In this document: in pieces, positions 42,839-52,470 of the stretch | Layout of the letters: every line of letters starts with the position of its first letter | How positions within the stretch are numbered: position 1 is the stretch's first letter | Assembly (NCBI GenBank): GCA_039683515.1 | Contig: JBDKRG010000003.1 | Location: forward strand, 62,001 to 126,000 | DNA from: JAJFUE01 sp039683515 | GTDB taxonomy: Bacteria; Sumerlaeota; Sumerlaeia; MVZB01 | DNA length: 64,000 nt | Direction of reading: 5' to 3' | The notes under the pieces: generated by a model | The model's database searches: none | What the model was told of the DNA's origin: nothing | Seen by the model: only the letters and a program-made list of their open reading frames with translations | Program-made: the position numbers and the translations under genes

Positions 42839-43085
42839 GTCGGTTGGGCCAAGATCGCGCCAGGGCTTCGCGTAAAGCACGATTCAAGACAAATTCGAGC
42901 GGTTGTCATCGCTCCCGAACGCTGGCTCTTTGTGAAGCATTCATAAAGGGCAACGGCCCGGCTTTTTGCGTCCCAAACGGCGTAAAAGGTCCGCGGGCAG
43001 CTGTACTCATTCGAACGAACGAGCCGCCGAAAGTTTTTGTTCCAGCTTGTTGTCCGCGGCTCCAGGGACGGAGGGTTGAAGTCAT

Positions 43086-45689
43086 ATGTCGCCACGCAGT
43101 GATGAACCGGGGTGGATCCAGGCGAGCGTCGAGGAGCTTGCCGGCCTGATCGTTCAGGCCGAACCAGGGAACCTGCAGCTTCTGGCCAACCTTCACGGGC
43201 GGATGGAAGAAGTCGAGCAATGGGCGGACGGCGAAGGCCTGCGCGTCGCCGCCGACGCGCTCAAGGCCGCCGCCAAGCTGATCGAGGGAATCATCCTCGA
43301 GGACGTCCCCGACGGCCAGGCGGCGCTCAACGTCGCCGGCCGCGCCGTCTCCAGCCTGCAGGCGATCGTCCTGAGCGGCCGCAGCCCGGAGGAGGTCAGC
43401 TTCCCCGCCGAACTGGTCGACGCATCGGGCGATGCCGATGCCGCCGCCCCGGCGCCCGTCCCGCCCGCTTCCAAGCAATCCACGTACGACGCCTCGATCT
43501 TCTCGGAGTTCCTCGCGCGCCAGGCGTCGGTCCTCGACGAGATGGAAAAACAGATTCTCAAGCTCGAGTCGCCGGACAAGGCCGAGGCGGCCGCCGCGCT
43601 GGCCCGCCTCCTGCACACGCTCAAGGGCGAAGCGGGGATGCTGGGCCTGGCCAACGTCGAGAAGGCCTGCCACGAGGCCGAGGACGTTCTCGCCGCGCCG
43701 GAGGCGGCGGGCCTGCCCGACACGATGCTGGCGCTGAAGGATTGGCTCGCCAAGGTGTTTGCCGGCCATGCGGGCAAGGGGCCGATCCCGCCGCCGTTCT
43801 CGTTCGCCGCCATGGAACCCGATCGCCAGGCCGAGCCGGCTCCGGTGGCGGCCGAGCCCGCTCCGGCGGCGGCGCAGTCGACCGCGATCGAAGGCGACCC
43901 GGCCCTGCTCGGGGAGTTCATCAGCGAGTCGCGCGAGCACCTGGAATCGGCCGACGTCAACCTGCTGACGCTCGAGACCGACCCCGCCAACGAGGAGGCG
44001 GTCCATTCGGTGTTCCGCGCGTTCCACACGATCAAGGGGGTCGCCAACATGCTCGGCGTCACCCAGGTCGGCAAACTCGCGCACGAGGCCGAGAGCCTCC
44101 TCGACAAGATCCGCAAGCACGAGCTGGCGATCAACAGCCAGGTGATCGACGTCGTCTTCGAGACGACCGACATGCTCAAGCGGCTGATCGGCGAGGTCGC
44201 CGAGTCGCTGGCCAGCGGCACGCCGATCGAGCCCAACCCCAGCCTGCCGCCCCTGCTCGACGTGATCCGCCGGACGGCGCAGGGCAGCTCCGAACCGAAG
44301 ATCAATTTTCAGCCCCCCGACGACGCCCAGCGGCGCCGGCTCGGCGAGATCCTCGTCGAGCAGGGCTCCGTCACCGCCGATGACGTCAACCAGGCGCTCG
44401 AGAAGCAAACCGCCGACCCCGACCACCCCAAGCTCGGCAACGTGCTGGTCGAGGACGGCAAGGTCTCGCCCAAGGAAGTCGTCGGCGCGCTGCGCACCCA
44501 GAACGCCACCGTGCAGGTCAAGGAAACGGTCAAGGTCGACGCCGACCGCCTGGACCGGCTCGTGGAGATGATCGGCGAGCTGGTGATCGCGGAGTCGATG
44601 GTCAGCCAGTCGTCCAAGTCGGGCCAGATGGGGACGTCCGGCTTCCTGCGGCACTTGAACGAGCTCGACAAGATCACGCGCGAGCTGCAGCAGATGGGCA
44701 TGTCGCTGCGCATGGTCCCGCTGCGCGCCACGTTCCAAAAGATGGCGCGGCTCGTCCGCGACCTCTCCAAGAAATCGGGCAAGCAGGTCGAGTTCGTGAT
44801 GTGCGGCGAGGACACCGAGCTCGACAAGACCGTCGTCGACCGGATCGGCGACCCGCTCGTGCACATGGTCCGCAACGCCGTCGACCACGGCCTGGAGTCG
44901 AGCGCCGACGCCCGCGTCCAGGCGGGCAAGGACGCCACCGGCCGCGTCGAGCTGCGCGCCTTCCACAAGGGCGGAAATATTTATATCGAGATCGAGGACG
45001 ACGGGCGCGGGCTCGACCGCGACGCGATCCTGGCCAAGGGGCGCGAGCGCGGCCTGATCCCCGAGGGCGAGACCCCGTCCGACCGCGACATCTACAACCT
45101 GATCTTCCAGCCCGGATTCTCGACCGCCAAGAAAATCACCGACGTCTCCGGCCGCGGCGTGGGGATGGACGTCGTCAAGCGCAACATCGATTCGCTGCGC
45201 GGCCAGGTCGAGATCCGCACCGAGCCCGGCCGGGGGACGACGCTCAGCATCCGGCTGCCGCTGACCCTGGCGATCATCGACGGCATGGTCGTGCGCGTCG
45301 GCGCGGAGCGCTACATCATCCCGACGCTGTCGGTCCTGATCTCGCTGCGGCCCGAGGAGAGCCAGCTTTCATCGGTCCTCGGCACGGGGCAGATGCTTTC
45401 GCACCAGGGGCGCGAGATCCCCATGTTCCGGCTCGACGAAATCTTCCACATCGCGGGGGCCGAACAGGACCCGACCAAGGCGCTGGCCGTCGTGGTCGAG
45501 GACGACGGCCGGCAGGTCGTGCTGCTCGTCGACGAGCTGCTCGGCCAGCAGCAGATCGTGATCAAGAGCCTCGGCGAGTCGGTGCGCGGCATCCCGGGGA
45601 TCTCCGGCGGCGCGATCATGCCCGACGGCAAGGTCGGGCTGATCCTGGACGTCGGCGGCGTGCTGAAGCTGGCGCAGGCGGGGGTGTGA
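43086..45689 (+). CDS. cheA: Chemotaxis histidine kinase CheA with two HPt domains
   Basis: The product has 867 residues and is longer than typical CheA. Residues 1-115 are helical without a clear phospho-histidine. Two HPt domains follow, with His177 (LLHTLKGEAGMLG) and His314 (AFHTIKGVANMLG). Residues about 415-480 hold two repeats (LGEILVEQGSVTADDVNQAL and LGNVLVEDGKVSPKEVVGAL) resembling the GspE/PilB N-terminal fold. Then come the dimerisation helices (LDRLVEMIGELVIAES), the ATPase domain (MVRNAVDHGLE, GRGVGMDVVKRNI, GRGTTLSIRLPLTLAI) and the C-terminal CheW-like domain. It phosphorylates CheY and CheB proteins in response to receptors. GGAGGG precedes the ATG. Confidence 0.95.
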   Translation: MSPRSDEPGWIQASVEELAGLIVQAEPGNLQLLANLHGRMEEVEQWADGEGLRVAADALKAAAKLIEGIILEDVPDGQAALNVAGRAVSSLQAIVLSGRSPEEVSFPAELVDASGDADAAAPAPVPPASKQSTYDASIFSEFLARQASVLDEMEKQILKLESPDKAEAAAALARLLHTLKGEAGMLGLANVEKACHEAEDVLAAPEAAGLPDTMLALKDWLAKVFAGHAGKGPIPPPFSFAAMEPDRQAEPAPVAAEPAPAAAQSTAIEGDPALLGEFISESREHLESADVNLLTLETDPANEEAVHSVFRAFHTIKGVANMLGVTQVGKLAHEAESLLDKIRKHELAINSQVIDVVFETTDMLKRLIGEVAESLASGTPIEPNPSLPPLLDVIRRTAQGSSEPKINFQPPDDAQRRRLGEILVEQGSVTADDVNQALEKQTADPDHPKLGNVLVEDGKVSPKEVVGALRTQNATVQVKETVKVDADRLDRLVEMIGELVIAESMVSQSSKSGQMGTSGFLRHLNELDKITRELQQMGMSLRMVPLRATFQKMARLVRDLSKKSGKQVEFVMCGEDTELDKTVVDRIGDPLVHMVRNAVDHGLESSADARVQAGKDATGRVELRAFHKGGNIYIEIEDDGRGLDRDAILAKGRERGLIPEGETPSDRDIYNLIFQPGFSTAKKITDVSGRGVGMDVVKRNIDSLRGQVEIRTEPGRGTTLSIRLPLTLAIIDGMVVRVGAERYIIPTLSVLISLRPEESQLSSVLGTGQMLSHQGREIPMFRLDEIFHIAGAEQDPTKALAVVVEDDGRQVVLLVDELLGQQQIVIKSLGESVRGIPGISGGAIMPDGKVGLILDVGGVLKLAQAGV

Positions 45690-45690
45690 G

Positions 45691-45735
45691 ATTTCGGATT
45701 GCGGATTGCGGAATTCCCGGAAGTGGGGATTGCGG
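45691..45735. repeat. ATTGCGG heptad repeat after cheA
   Basis: Three to four ATTGCGG-type heptads starting one base after the cheA stop codon, in the 153-base gap before cheW. Same family as 13681-13740 and 21818-21849. Confidence 0.7.
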
Positions 45736-45842
45736 AGACGGGGGCGAAAGCCCGGCAAGGGTTTGAACGAAGGCCGAGTCGCAGCAGGCGGCTTGAGCCG
45801 AGACCATATCGGAGAAGCCGACTGTCAAACGGAGGACACAAC

Positions 45843-46343
45843 ATGGAGACCCAGTCAGCAGCGCTTCTGAACAAGGCCGGCAAATATCTCACCTTCGAGC
45901 TCAAGGGTGAGATCTACGGCCTGGAGATCCTGAAGGTCCAGGAAATCATCGGGATGATGAACGTGACGCGCGTGCCGAAGACGCCGGAGTTTATCCGCGG
46001 CGTCATCAACCTGCGCGGCAAGGTGATCCCGGTGATCGACCTGCGCCTCAAGTTCGGCATGGAATCCAAGGAAGACACCGACCGCACCTGCATCATCGTC
46101 GTGCAGTTCAAGGGTGCGAGCTCGGTGCTGACCATGGGGATCATCGTCGACGAAGTCAAGGAAGTGATCAACATCGAGGGCGGCCAGATGGAGGAGACGC
46201 CGACGTTCGGCGCCGACACCAACACCGATTTCATCCTCGGCGTCGGCAAGGTCGCCCAGAAGGTCGTCATGCTGCTCGACGTCGACAAGGTGCTGTCGAT
46301 CGGCGAAGAGGCGATCGTCGAGCAGGCCGTCGACCAGGCTTGA
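45843..46343 (+). CDS. cheW: Chemotaxis coupling protein CheW
   Basis: The product has 166 residues. It couples CheA to chemoreceptors at the cell pole arrays. The SH3-like repeats are recognisable: YLTFELKGEIYGLEILKVQEI, TRVPKTPEFIRGVINLRGKVIPVIDLRLKFG and MGIIVDEVKEVINI. The ATG at 45843 follows GGAGG at a spacing of seven bases; in-frame upstream codons belong to the repeat. It lies between cheA and the receptor gene. Confidence 0.95.
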   Translation: METQSAALLNKAGKYLTFELKGEIYGLEILKVQEIIGMMNVTRVPKTPEFIRGVINLRGKVIPVIDLRLKFGMESKEDTDRTCIIVVQFKGASSVLTMGIIVDEVKEVINIEGGQMEETPTFGADTNTDFILGVGKVAQKVVMLLDVDKVLSIGEEAIVEQAVDQA

Positions 46344-46408
46344 TCCACCCGCTCACCACCATGGAATTGAAAACAGCGTGAAATAAAACCAACACGGAGG
46401 AAGATACG

Positions 46409-48445
46409 ATGTTCAAGCAGATGAAACTCGGAGCAAAGATCGGCGCCGGCTTCGGCACGCTGGTCGTCATCGTCGTGCTGCTCGGCGGCCTGGCGGTGTT
46501 CAACATGGGCCGGGTCAAGGGGATCACGGCCAACCTGGTCGACAAGGCGGTGCCCGAAGTCGTCGTCGCCAACGGCATCGAGCGCAATTTCCTGCAGGGC
46601 ATCTTCGAGCTGCGCGCCTACAACTACACCGAGGACCCCCAGTTCCTCGATGCCGGGCGCAAGCAACTGGCGCTCGTCGCGGACAGTACGAAGAAGGGTC
46701 TTGATCTGGCCGAGAAGCAGAAGATCGAAACACTCAAGCAGAACATCGGCAACGCGGACTCCAAGGTCAAGGAATACCAGTCCCTGCTCGACGAGACCGT
46801 GATCAAGACCAACGCGATCGCCAAGTCGCGCAACGCGTTCAACGAGCTGGCGGCGAAGTACCAGGCCGCGAGCAACGCGTACATGGAAAGCCAGGACAAG
46901 CAGCAGGCCGAGGAATACAAGGAGGCGGTCGAGGCCGCCGCAGGCGCCAACAAGGCTGAACTGCTGGCGAAACTCGAGGCCCGCGCATGGAAGAAGAACA
47001 TGGTCGCCGAGGCATCCAACATTTTCACGGGCATCCGGCTCGGCGTCTGGAAGGGGATGGCCACCCGCGACCCGAAGGTCATCGCCGAGGCCCAGAAGAA
47101 ATTTGACGACGTCAACAAGAAGCTCGACGAGCTCCAGGCCAGGACCAAGCTGGAAGCCGACGTCAAGGCGCTCGAGGACTGGCGCGTCGCCGGCAAGGCC
47201 TACAACGACGAGCTCACGAATTTCCTGGCCAATTTCGCGGCCCGCGACGAGCTCAACAAGAAGCGCGTCGAGTGCGTCAACGTCGCGCTGCAGGTCGCCA
47301 AGGACACCGCCAGCGCGGGCATGGACGAGGCCAGCAAGGGCGCGACCCAGGCGTCCGGGGCGCTGACCACGGCCTCATCCGTCATGGTCATCGGGCTGAT
47401 CATCGCCACGATTATCAGCATCACGATGGCGATCTTCATCACGCGCAGCATCACCGGGCCGATCAACAAGGTCATCGCCGGCCTCACGCAGGGGGCCGAG
47501 CAGATCGCGTCGGCGTCGGGCCAGGTCGCCCAGTCGAGCCAGCAGATGGCCGAGGGCGCCAGCGAGCAGGCCTCGAGCCTGGAGGAAGTCTCCTCCAGCC
47601 TCGAGGAGATGGCGTCGATGACCCGCCAGAACACCGACAACGCCAAGCAGGCCACCAGCCAGGCCGGCGAGGCCCGCTCGGCCGCCGAAAAGGGCAGCGA
47701 GGTCATGGAGAAGATGTCGGTCGCGATCGACAAGATCAAGGCCTCGTCCGACGAGACCGCCAAGATCCTCAAGACCATCGACGAGATCGCGTTCCAGACC
47801 AACCTGCTGGCCCTCAACGCCGCCGTCGAAGCGGCGCGCGCCGGCGACGCCGGCAAGGGGTTCGCCGTCGTCGCGGAGGAAGTCCGCAACCTCGCGATGC
47901 GCAGCGCCGAAGCGGCCAAGAGCACGGCGTCGTTGATTGAGGCATCGCAGAAAAATGCCGATAACGGTGTTCAGGTCTCGGCGGACGTCACCCAGATCCT
48001 CAAACAAATCGTTACCGGCATCCAGAAGGTCACCCAGCTCAACTCCGAGGTCAGCGCGGCCAGCGACGAGCAGACCCAGGGGATCGACCAGATCAACACC
48101 GCGGTCGCCCAGCTCGACAAGGTCACCCAGTCCAACGCGGCCAACGCCGAGGAATCGGCGTCGGCGGCCGAGGAGCTCTCGGCCCAGGCGCGCGAGATGA
48201 ACGACATGGTCAACATGCTCGTGTCGATCGTGCGCGGCGCGACCGAAGCATCCATGGCGCAGTCGTCGGCCATGGCTTACGCCGGGGCACACTCCGGCCC
48301 TTCCCTTCACCATCCGGCCGCGGGCAAGGCCAAGTTTGCCCCGGCCGGCGGCAATAAAAAAGCCATGGCGCACGCCGGCCAGGCTCGCGCGTCCAAGCCC
48401 GAGGAAGTCATCCCTCTGAACGACTCGGACCTGAGCGAGTTCTGA
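46409..48445 (+). CDS. Methyl-accepting chemotaxis protein
   Basis: The product has 678 residues. The first membrane helix is at about 12-32 (GAGFGTLVVIVVLLGGLAVF). A long all-helical periplasmic domain of about 290 residues resembles the helical bimodular (HBM) sensor type. The second helix at about 325-347 (VMVIGLIIATIISITMAIFI) is followed by the signalling domain, with the highly conserved hairpin tip DEIAFQTNLLALNAAVEAAR near 457-476. There is no classical C-terminal NWETF-like CheR tether; it ends in NDSDLSEF. GGAGGA precedes the ATG. As the only receptor in the operon it probably feeds this CheA; its ligand is unknown. Confidence 0.93.
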   Translation: MFKQMKLGAKIGAGFGTLVVIVVLLGGLAVFNMGRVKGITANLVDKAVPEVVVANGIERNFLQGIFELRAYNYTEDPQFLDAGRKQLALVADSTKKGLDLAEKQKIETLKQNIGNADSKVKEYQSLLDETVIKTNAIAKSRNAFNELAAKYQAASNAYMESQDKQQAEEYKEAVEAAAGANKAELLAKLEARAWKKNMVAEASNIFTGIRLGVWKGMATRDPKVIAEAQKKFDDVNKKLDELQARTKLEADVKALEDWRVAGKAYNDELTNFLANFAARDELNKKRVECVNVALQVAKDTASAGMDEASKGATQASGALTTASSVMVIGLIIATIISITMAIFITRSITGPINKVIAGLTQGAEQIASASGQVAQSSQQMAEGASEQASSLEEVSSSLEEMASMTRQNTDNAKQATSQAGEARSAAEKGSEVMEKMSVAIDKIKASSDETAKILKTIDEIAFQTNLLALNAAVEAARAGDAGKGFAVVAEEVRNLAMRSAEAAKSTASLIEASQKNADNGVQVSADVTQILKQIVTGIQKVTQLNSEVSAASDEQTQGIDQINTAVAQLDKVTQSNAANAEESASAAEELSAQAREMNDMVNMLVSIVRGATEASMAQSSAMAYAGAHSGPSLHHPAAGKAKFAPAGGNKKAMAHAGQARASKPEEVIPLNDSDLSEF

Positions 48446-48587
48446 TCGGCCACGGCCGAGGGGGAGGCCCGGCGCCTCCCCCTCCAGCCGGCCATCGGTG
48501 CGGGAAGCGAACCCGTTTGAACTGCAATCGCCCTGATAAGGACATCACCGCGGCGCCAGGCCGCAATTCCAAGACGGGAAAAGGGTC

Positions 48588-49079
48588 ATGAAAGTCGAGT
48601 ACATCAATCCGTTTGTCGAGGGGGTCAACAACCTGTTCAGCACCATGCTGAACTGCGAGGCCAGGCGCGGCAACGTCAACGTGCTGCCCGGGAACGAGCC
48701 CCCGAACCAGTCGATCGTGGCGATCATCGGCCTGAGCGGATCGGTGCGCGGCTGCGTGACGATGGTCTTCCCCGCGCGGACGGCCATGCGTCTGGCCCAC
48801 CAGCTTCTGGGCGAAACCATCAACGAGCTGGACCAGAACGTGATGGACGCGATGGCGGAGATGGTCAACGTCGTGGCGGGGGCCGCCAAGGCGCGGCTCA
48901 ACGACGACTCGAGCACGCCGGCCCAGCTGAGCCTGCCGACGGTCATCCTCGGCCGGGAGTACGCGATCCAGCACCCGTCATGGTCGGTGTGGCTCGACAT
49001 CCCGTTCGACAGCGACCTCGGCTCCTTCAACCTGTGCGTCTCGATCGAGACCGATCATTCGAAAAAAGGAAACGCGTGA
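48588..49079 (+). CDS. cheX: CheX-type chemotaxis phosphatase
   Basis: The product has 163 residues. The ExxN active-site signature is seen in MAEMVNVVAGAAKARL, preceded by the usual start (VEYINPFVEGVNNLFSTML) and strand pattern of CheX, which dephosphorylates CheY-P. Its stop codon overlaps the next start (TGATG), so it is coupled to cheY, its expected substrate. The gap from the receptor gene (48446-48587) shows no clear promoter. Confidence 0.88.
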   Translation: MKVEYINPFVEGVNNLFSTMLNCEARRGNVNVLPGNEPPNQSIVAIIGLSGSVRGCVTMVFPARTAMRLAHQLLGETINELDQNVMDAMAEMVNVVAGAAKARLNDDSSTPAQLSLPTVILGREYAIQHPSWSVWLDIPFDSDLGSFNLCVSIETDHSKKGNA

Positions 49080-49450
49080 TGAACGTCCTGATAGTCGATG
49101 ACTCAACCACCATGCGCAAAATCCTGATCAACGCCTTGAAGAGCGTCGGGATCAACGAGATCGACGAGGCCTGCGACGGCCAGCAGGCGGTCGACGCCGT
49201 CCTCGCCAAGCAGTACAGCGTGGTCCTCATGGACTGGAACATGCCCAACATGCTCGGGATCGACGCGCTCAAGCGGATCCGCCTGTCGGGCAACAACGTG
49301 CCGGTCATCATGGTGACGACCGAGGCCGAGAAGAGCCGCGTCATCGAGGCGCTCAAGGCCGGGGCGAACAACTACATCATCAAGCCGTTCAAGCCCGAGG
49401 CGGTCATCACCAAGATCAACGAGCTGGCGGGCAATGCCCAGGCGTCTTGA
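49079..49450 (+). CDS. cheY: Chemotaxis response regulator CheY
   Basis: A single-domain receiver of 123 residues: LIVDDSTTMRKIL (acidic pair), VVLMDWNMPNMLGID (phospho-acceptor Asp), IMVTTEAE (Thr) and YIIKPFKPE (Lys). Lack of an output domain and the position between cheX and cheR fit CheY, which binds the flagellar switch. The ATG at 49079 shares a base with the cheX stop, and AAGGA lies a few bases upstream. Confidence 0.92.
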   Translation: MNVLIVDDSTTMRKILINALKSVGINEIDEACDGQQAVDAVLAKQYSVVLMDWNMPNMLGIDALKRIRLSGNNVPVIMVTTEAEKSRVIEALKAGANNYIIKPFKPEAVITKINELAGNAQAS

Positions 49451-49467
49451 CAGGAAGTGGATGTAAC

Positions 49468-50271
49468 ATGGAAGCCTCTACGTTCAACAGGTTCCGGTCG
49501 ATCGTCTACGAACACAGCGGCATCGCCCTGGGCGAGGGCAAGGAGGCGCTGGTCAGCGCCCGGATTGGCAAGCGCCTGCGCGCGCTGAACATCGCCGACC
49601 ACAAGGCCTACCTCAAGTACGTCGAGCAGGACGCCAGCGGCGAGGAAATCGTCCAGTTGCTCGACGCGATCTCGACCAACGTCACCCATTTCTTCCGCGA
49701 GCCGGCGCACTTCGACTTCGTCAAGGAGACGGTCGCGGTGTGGGCCGGCCAAGGGCAGACGCGGATGCGGTTCTGGTCGGCGGCGTGCTCGACGGGCGAG
49801 GAGCCGTATTCGCTGGCGATCACGCTGCGCGAGGCGCTGGGGGCGCGCGGGGCCGACGCGAAGATCCTCGCCACCGACATCTCGACGCGCGTGCTGAGCG
49901 CGGCCCGCTCGGGCGTGTTCGAGAGCGACAAGCTCAAGAACGTCGCGCCCGCGCTGCGCGAGAAGTATTTCAGGCCCGTCGAGGGCCACCCCCACGGCCG
50001 CATCGCCCGCGAGGAACTCCGGAACATGATGGTGTTCCGGCGGATGAACCTGGCCAAGCCGCCGTTCCCGATGCGCGGCCCGCTCGACATCGTCTTCTGC
50101 CGCAACGTGATGATCTATTTCGACAACGACGTGCGCAAGGCTCTGCTCAACGAGATCCTGCGGCTGCTCAAGCCGGGCGGCTACCTGATCGTCGGCCACG
50201 CCGAGAGCCTGACCGGGATGATCGCCGACCTGAAGGCGGTACGGCCCTCGATTTACGTCAAAAACCGCTAG
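49468..50271 (+). CDS. cheR: Chemotaxis protein methyltransferase CheR
   Basis: A protein of 267 residues that methylates receptor glutamates with SAM. The N-terminal helical domain is followed by SNVTHFFRE-like NVTHFFREPAHF, SAM-binding FWSAACSTGEEPYSLAI, and IVFCRNVMIYFDNDVR. The ATG at 49468 is chosen because AGGAAG lies upstream; a TTG seven codons earlier overlaps cheY and is less likely. It adapts the receptor together with CheB and CheD downstream. Confidence 0.95.
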   Translation: MEASTFNRFRSIVYEHSGIALGEGKEALVSARIGKRLRALNIADHKAYLKYVEQDASGEEIVQLLDAISTNVTHFFREPAHFDFVKETVAVWAGQGQTRMRFWSAACSTGEEPYSLAITLREALGARGADAKILATDISTRVLSAARSGVFESDKLKNVAPALREKYFRPVEGHPHGRIAREELRNMMVFRRMNLAKPPFPMRGPLDIVFCRNVMIYFDNDVRKALLNEILRLLKPGGYLIVGHAESLTGMIADLKAVRPSIYVKNR

Positions 50272-50288
50272 GGGACGAGAGGTTGAAC

Positions 50289-50765
50289 GTGAACCAGATA
50301 GTAGGCATCGCCGACATGAAGGTGTCCAACTCGCGCGACGACGTCCTGGTGACGTATTCGCTCGGCTCGTGCGTCGGGCTGTCGCTCTACGACCCGGTGA
50401 CGTGCATCGGGGGGATCATCCACTGCATGCTGCCGCTGTCCAAGATCGACGCCGCCAAGGCCCAGGAAAACCCGATGATGTTCACCGACACGGGGGTCAC
50501 GACGTTCCTGCAGGCGGTCTTCAACCTGGGCGCCGAGCGCAGCCGCCTCGTCGCGAAGGTGGCCGGCTGCTCGTCGGTCCTCGACGACAAGGGCCTGTTC
50601 AAGATCGGCGAGCGCAACTACACCGTCCTCAAGAAGATCATGTGGAAGAACAACATTCTCATCGCCGCCGAGGACATCGGGGGTAACGCCTCGCGGACGC
50701 TGACGCTTTTCATGAACACGGGCCGGACGACGATCCGCTCCGGCGGAAGCGAGCGGGAACTATGA
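50289..50765 (+). CDS. cheD: Chemoreceptor glutamine deamidase CheD
   Basis: The product has 158 residues. The catalytic cysteine lies in YSLGSCVGLSLYD and the catalytic histidine in GGIIHCMLP, the known CheD pair. It deamidates receptor glutamines and is stimulated by CheC-type proteins in other bacteria. The GTG at 50289 is preferred because AGAGG ends six bases upstream; a TTG at 50283 is an alternative. The 3' end overlaps the HDOD gene as ATGA. Confidence 0.92.
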   Translation: MNQIVGIADMKVSNSRDDVLVTYSLGSCVGLSLYDPVTCIGGIIHCMLPLSKIDAAKAQENPMMFTDTGVTTFLQAVFNLGAERSRLVAKVAGCSSVLDDKGLFKIGERNYTVLKKIMWKNNILIAAEDIGGNASRTLTLFMNTGRTTIRSGGSEREL

Positions 50766-51622
50766 ACAGCAGACCCCAAGACATCCTGGCGCGCCTGAAG
50801 GACGTCCCCGCGCTGCCGACCGGATCGGCGCGGATCCTCCAGCAGATCCAGGCCCCCGACGCCGACATCCCGAACCTGGCCCGGCTGATCGAATACGAGG
50901 CCGGCCTGACCGCCAACATCCTGCGCCTGGCCAACTCGGCCTATTACGGCTGCTCGCGCACGATCGGCTCGGTCCGGGAGGCGATCGTGCGGCTCGGCAC
51001 GCAGAGGATCTCCGAGCTGATCGTTTCGGTCTCGGTCGCGCCGATGATCCAGCAGCCGCTCAAGGGCTACGACCTGCCGGCCGGCGACCTGTGGATCCAC
51101 TCGGCGGCCGTGGCGATCGCCGCCCGGGAACTGCAGGCGACGCTGGGGGTCAACGCCCCGGACTGCCTGTTCACGGCCGCGCTCCTGCACGACATCGGCA
51201 AGATCGTGCTGGGCGGTTTCGTCGAGACGAACGCCGAGTCGATCGCGGCCCTGGTCGCCGCCGAAAACCTGTCGTTCGAGACCGCCGAGCAGCGCGTCCT
51301 GGGGGTCGACCACGCCGAGGTCGGCGCCACGCTCCTCGAGATGTGGAACCTGCCGCCGGCGATCGTGGAGATCGTCCGCTGGCACCACCGCCCCGAGTCG
51401 TTCCCGGGCGACCCGCTCGCCGTCGACATCGTTCACGTCGCCGACGTCCTGTGCGTCAACTCCGGGATCGGGACGGGGCGCGACGGCCTGAGCTACCGGC
51501 CCGCCGAGTGTTCCGCGTCGCGCCTCGGGATCACCGTCCACACCTCCGAGACCGTCGTCTCCAGGCTGCTCGGCGGGATCGACACGCTCAAAGACCTGTT
51601 CATGCCCGGCACTGGGAGGTAA
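50762..51622 (+). CDS. HDOD domain protein
   Basis: The product has 286 residues. LPTGSARILQQIQAPDADI, LANSAYYG, SVREAIVRLGTQRI and FTAALLHDIGKIVL define the HDOD domain, a relative of HD phosphohydrolases often linked to motility and stress signalling. The HD pair is present (LLHDIGK), as in some active HD proteins, so catalysis cannot be excluded. It sits inside the che operon with start/stop overlap to cheD and four bases before a receiver gene. Confidence 0.88.
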   Translation: MNSRPQDILARLKDVPALPTGSARILQQIQAPDADIPNLARLIEYEAGLTANILRLANSAYYGCSRTIGSVREAIVRLGTQRISELIVSVSVAPMIQQPLKGYDLPAGDLWIHSAAVAIAARELQATLGVNAPDCLFTAALLHDIGKIVLGGFVETNAESIAALVAAENLSFETAEQRVLGVDHAEVGATLLEMWNLPPAIVEIVRWHHRPESFPGDPLAVDIVHVADVLCVNSGIGTGRDGLSYRPAECSASRLGITVHTSETVVSRLLGGIDTLKDLFMPGTGR

Positions 51623-51626
51623 CCCA

Positions 51627-52010
51627 ATGGCTTTCAATTTCCTCATCGTCGACGACTCGGAGACGGTCCGCGCGGTCATCGCCAAGACCCTGCAGGTGGC
51701 CGGTCTGCCGATCCACGAGCTCTACCAGGCCGCCAACGGCAAGGAGGCCCTGGCCGTCCTGGAGGACAACTGGGTCGACCTGATCTTCACCGACATCAAC
51801 ATGCCCGTCATGGGCGGGATCGAGCTGATCGAGAAACTGTGCGAGGACGGCATGCTCAAGACCATCCCGGTCGTCATCGTCTCGACCGAGGGGAGCCAGA
51901 CCCGCATCGAGCAGCTCAAGACCAAGGGCGTGATCGCCTACATCCGCAAGCCGTTCCAGCCCGAACTGATCCGCAAGGTCGTCGACGACATCCTGGGAGC
52001 AAAAAAATGA
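51627..52010 (+). CDS. CheY-like response regulator
   Basis: A single receiver domain of 127 residues: FLIVDDSETVRAVI, LIFTDINMPVMGGIEL (phospho-acceptor Asp), VIVSTEGS and AYIRKPFQPE. It is the second stand-alone receiver in the operon. Its stop overlaps the start of a CheX-like phosphatase gene, echoing the cheX-cheY pair upstream, so it may form a separate regulator-phosphatase pair. Confidence 0.9.
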   Translation: MAFNFLIVDDSETVRAVIAKTLQVAGLPIHELYQAANGKEALAVLEDNWVDLIFTDINMPVMGGIELIEKLCEDGMLKTIPVVIVSTEGSQTRIEQLKTKGVIAYIRKPFQPELIRKVVDDILGAKK

Positions 52011-52465
52011 ACACCCACGACGAAGCCCTGAGCGCCACCTTCTGCCGCGTCATCGAACAGCTCGCGTTCATGTTCGCCGAGCCGGCGGAAAAGGAAGCAA
52101 TCCCGACGCCCGACGGCGAATGCGTCAGCGTGGCGATGCGGTTCGAGGGGGCGCTGGCCGGCGGCCTGCGCCTGGCGGTCCCGGCCGCGATGTGCGGCGA
52201 GCTCGCCGGCAACATGCTCGGCATGGACCCCGACGACGAGCAGGCGATCGCCAAGGGGCTCGACGCCCTCAAGGAACTGTTGAACGTGATCTGCGGCAAC
52301 ATCCTGACCGACATCGCCGGGGAGGAGGCGGTCTTCAGCCTGTCCATCCCGACGTCGCAGGCGCTGACGGCGGCCGAGTGGGCGGCTTTCCAAGCCGAAC
52401 CGGCGACGCTGGGGTTCCAGGTCGACGAGCACCCGGCGCTCCTGCAGCTCGCCGTGAAAGGGTGA
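52007..52465 (+). CDS. CheX/CheC-like chemotaxis phosphatase
   Basis: The product has 152 residues. ALKELLNVICGNILTDI has the E-x-x-N active-site signature of the CheC/CheX/FliY family, but only one such helix is evident, which favours a CheX-like or reduced CheC-like protein. ATGA overlap with the receiver gene and a neighbouring cheB suggest it controls the phosphorylation of one of these receivers. If CheC-like, it could also stimulate CheD. Confidence 0.75.
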   Translation: MNTHDEALSATFCRVIEQLAFMFAEPAEKEAIPTPDGECVSVAMRFEGALAGGLRLAVPAAMCGELAGNMLGMDPDDEQAIAKGLDALKELLNVICGNILTDIAGEEAVFSLSIPTSQALTAAEWAAFQAEPATLGFQVDEHPALLQLAVKG

Positions 52466-52470
52466 TGGCC

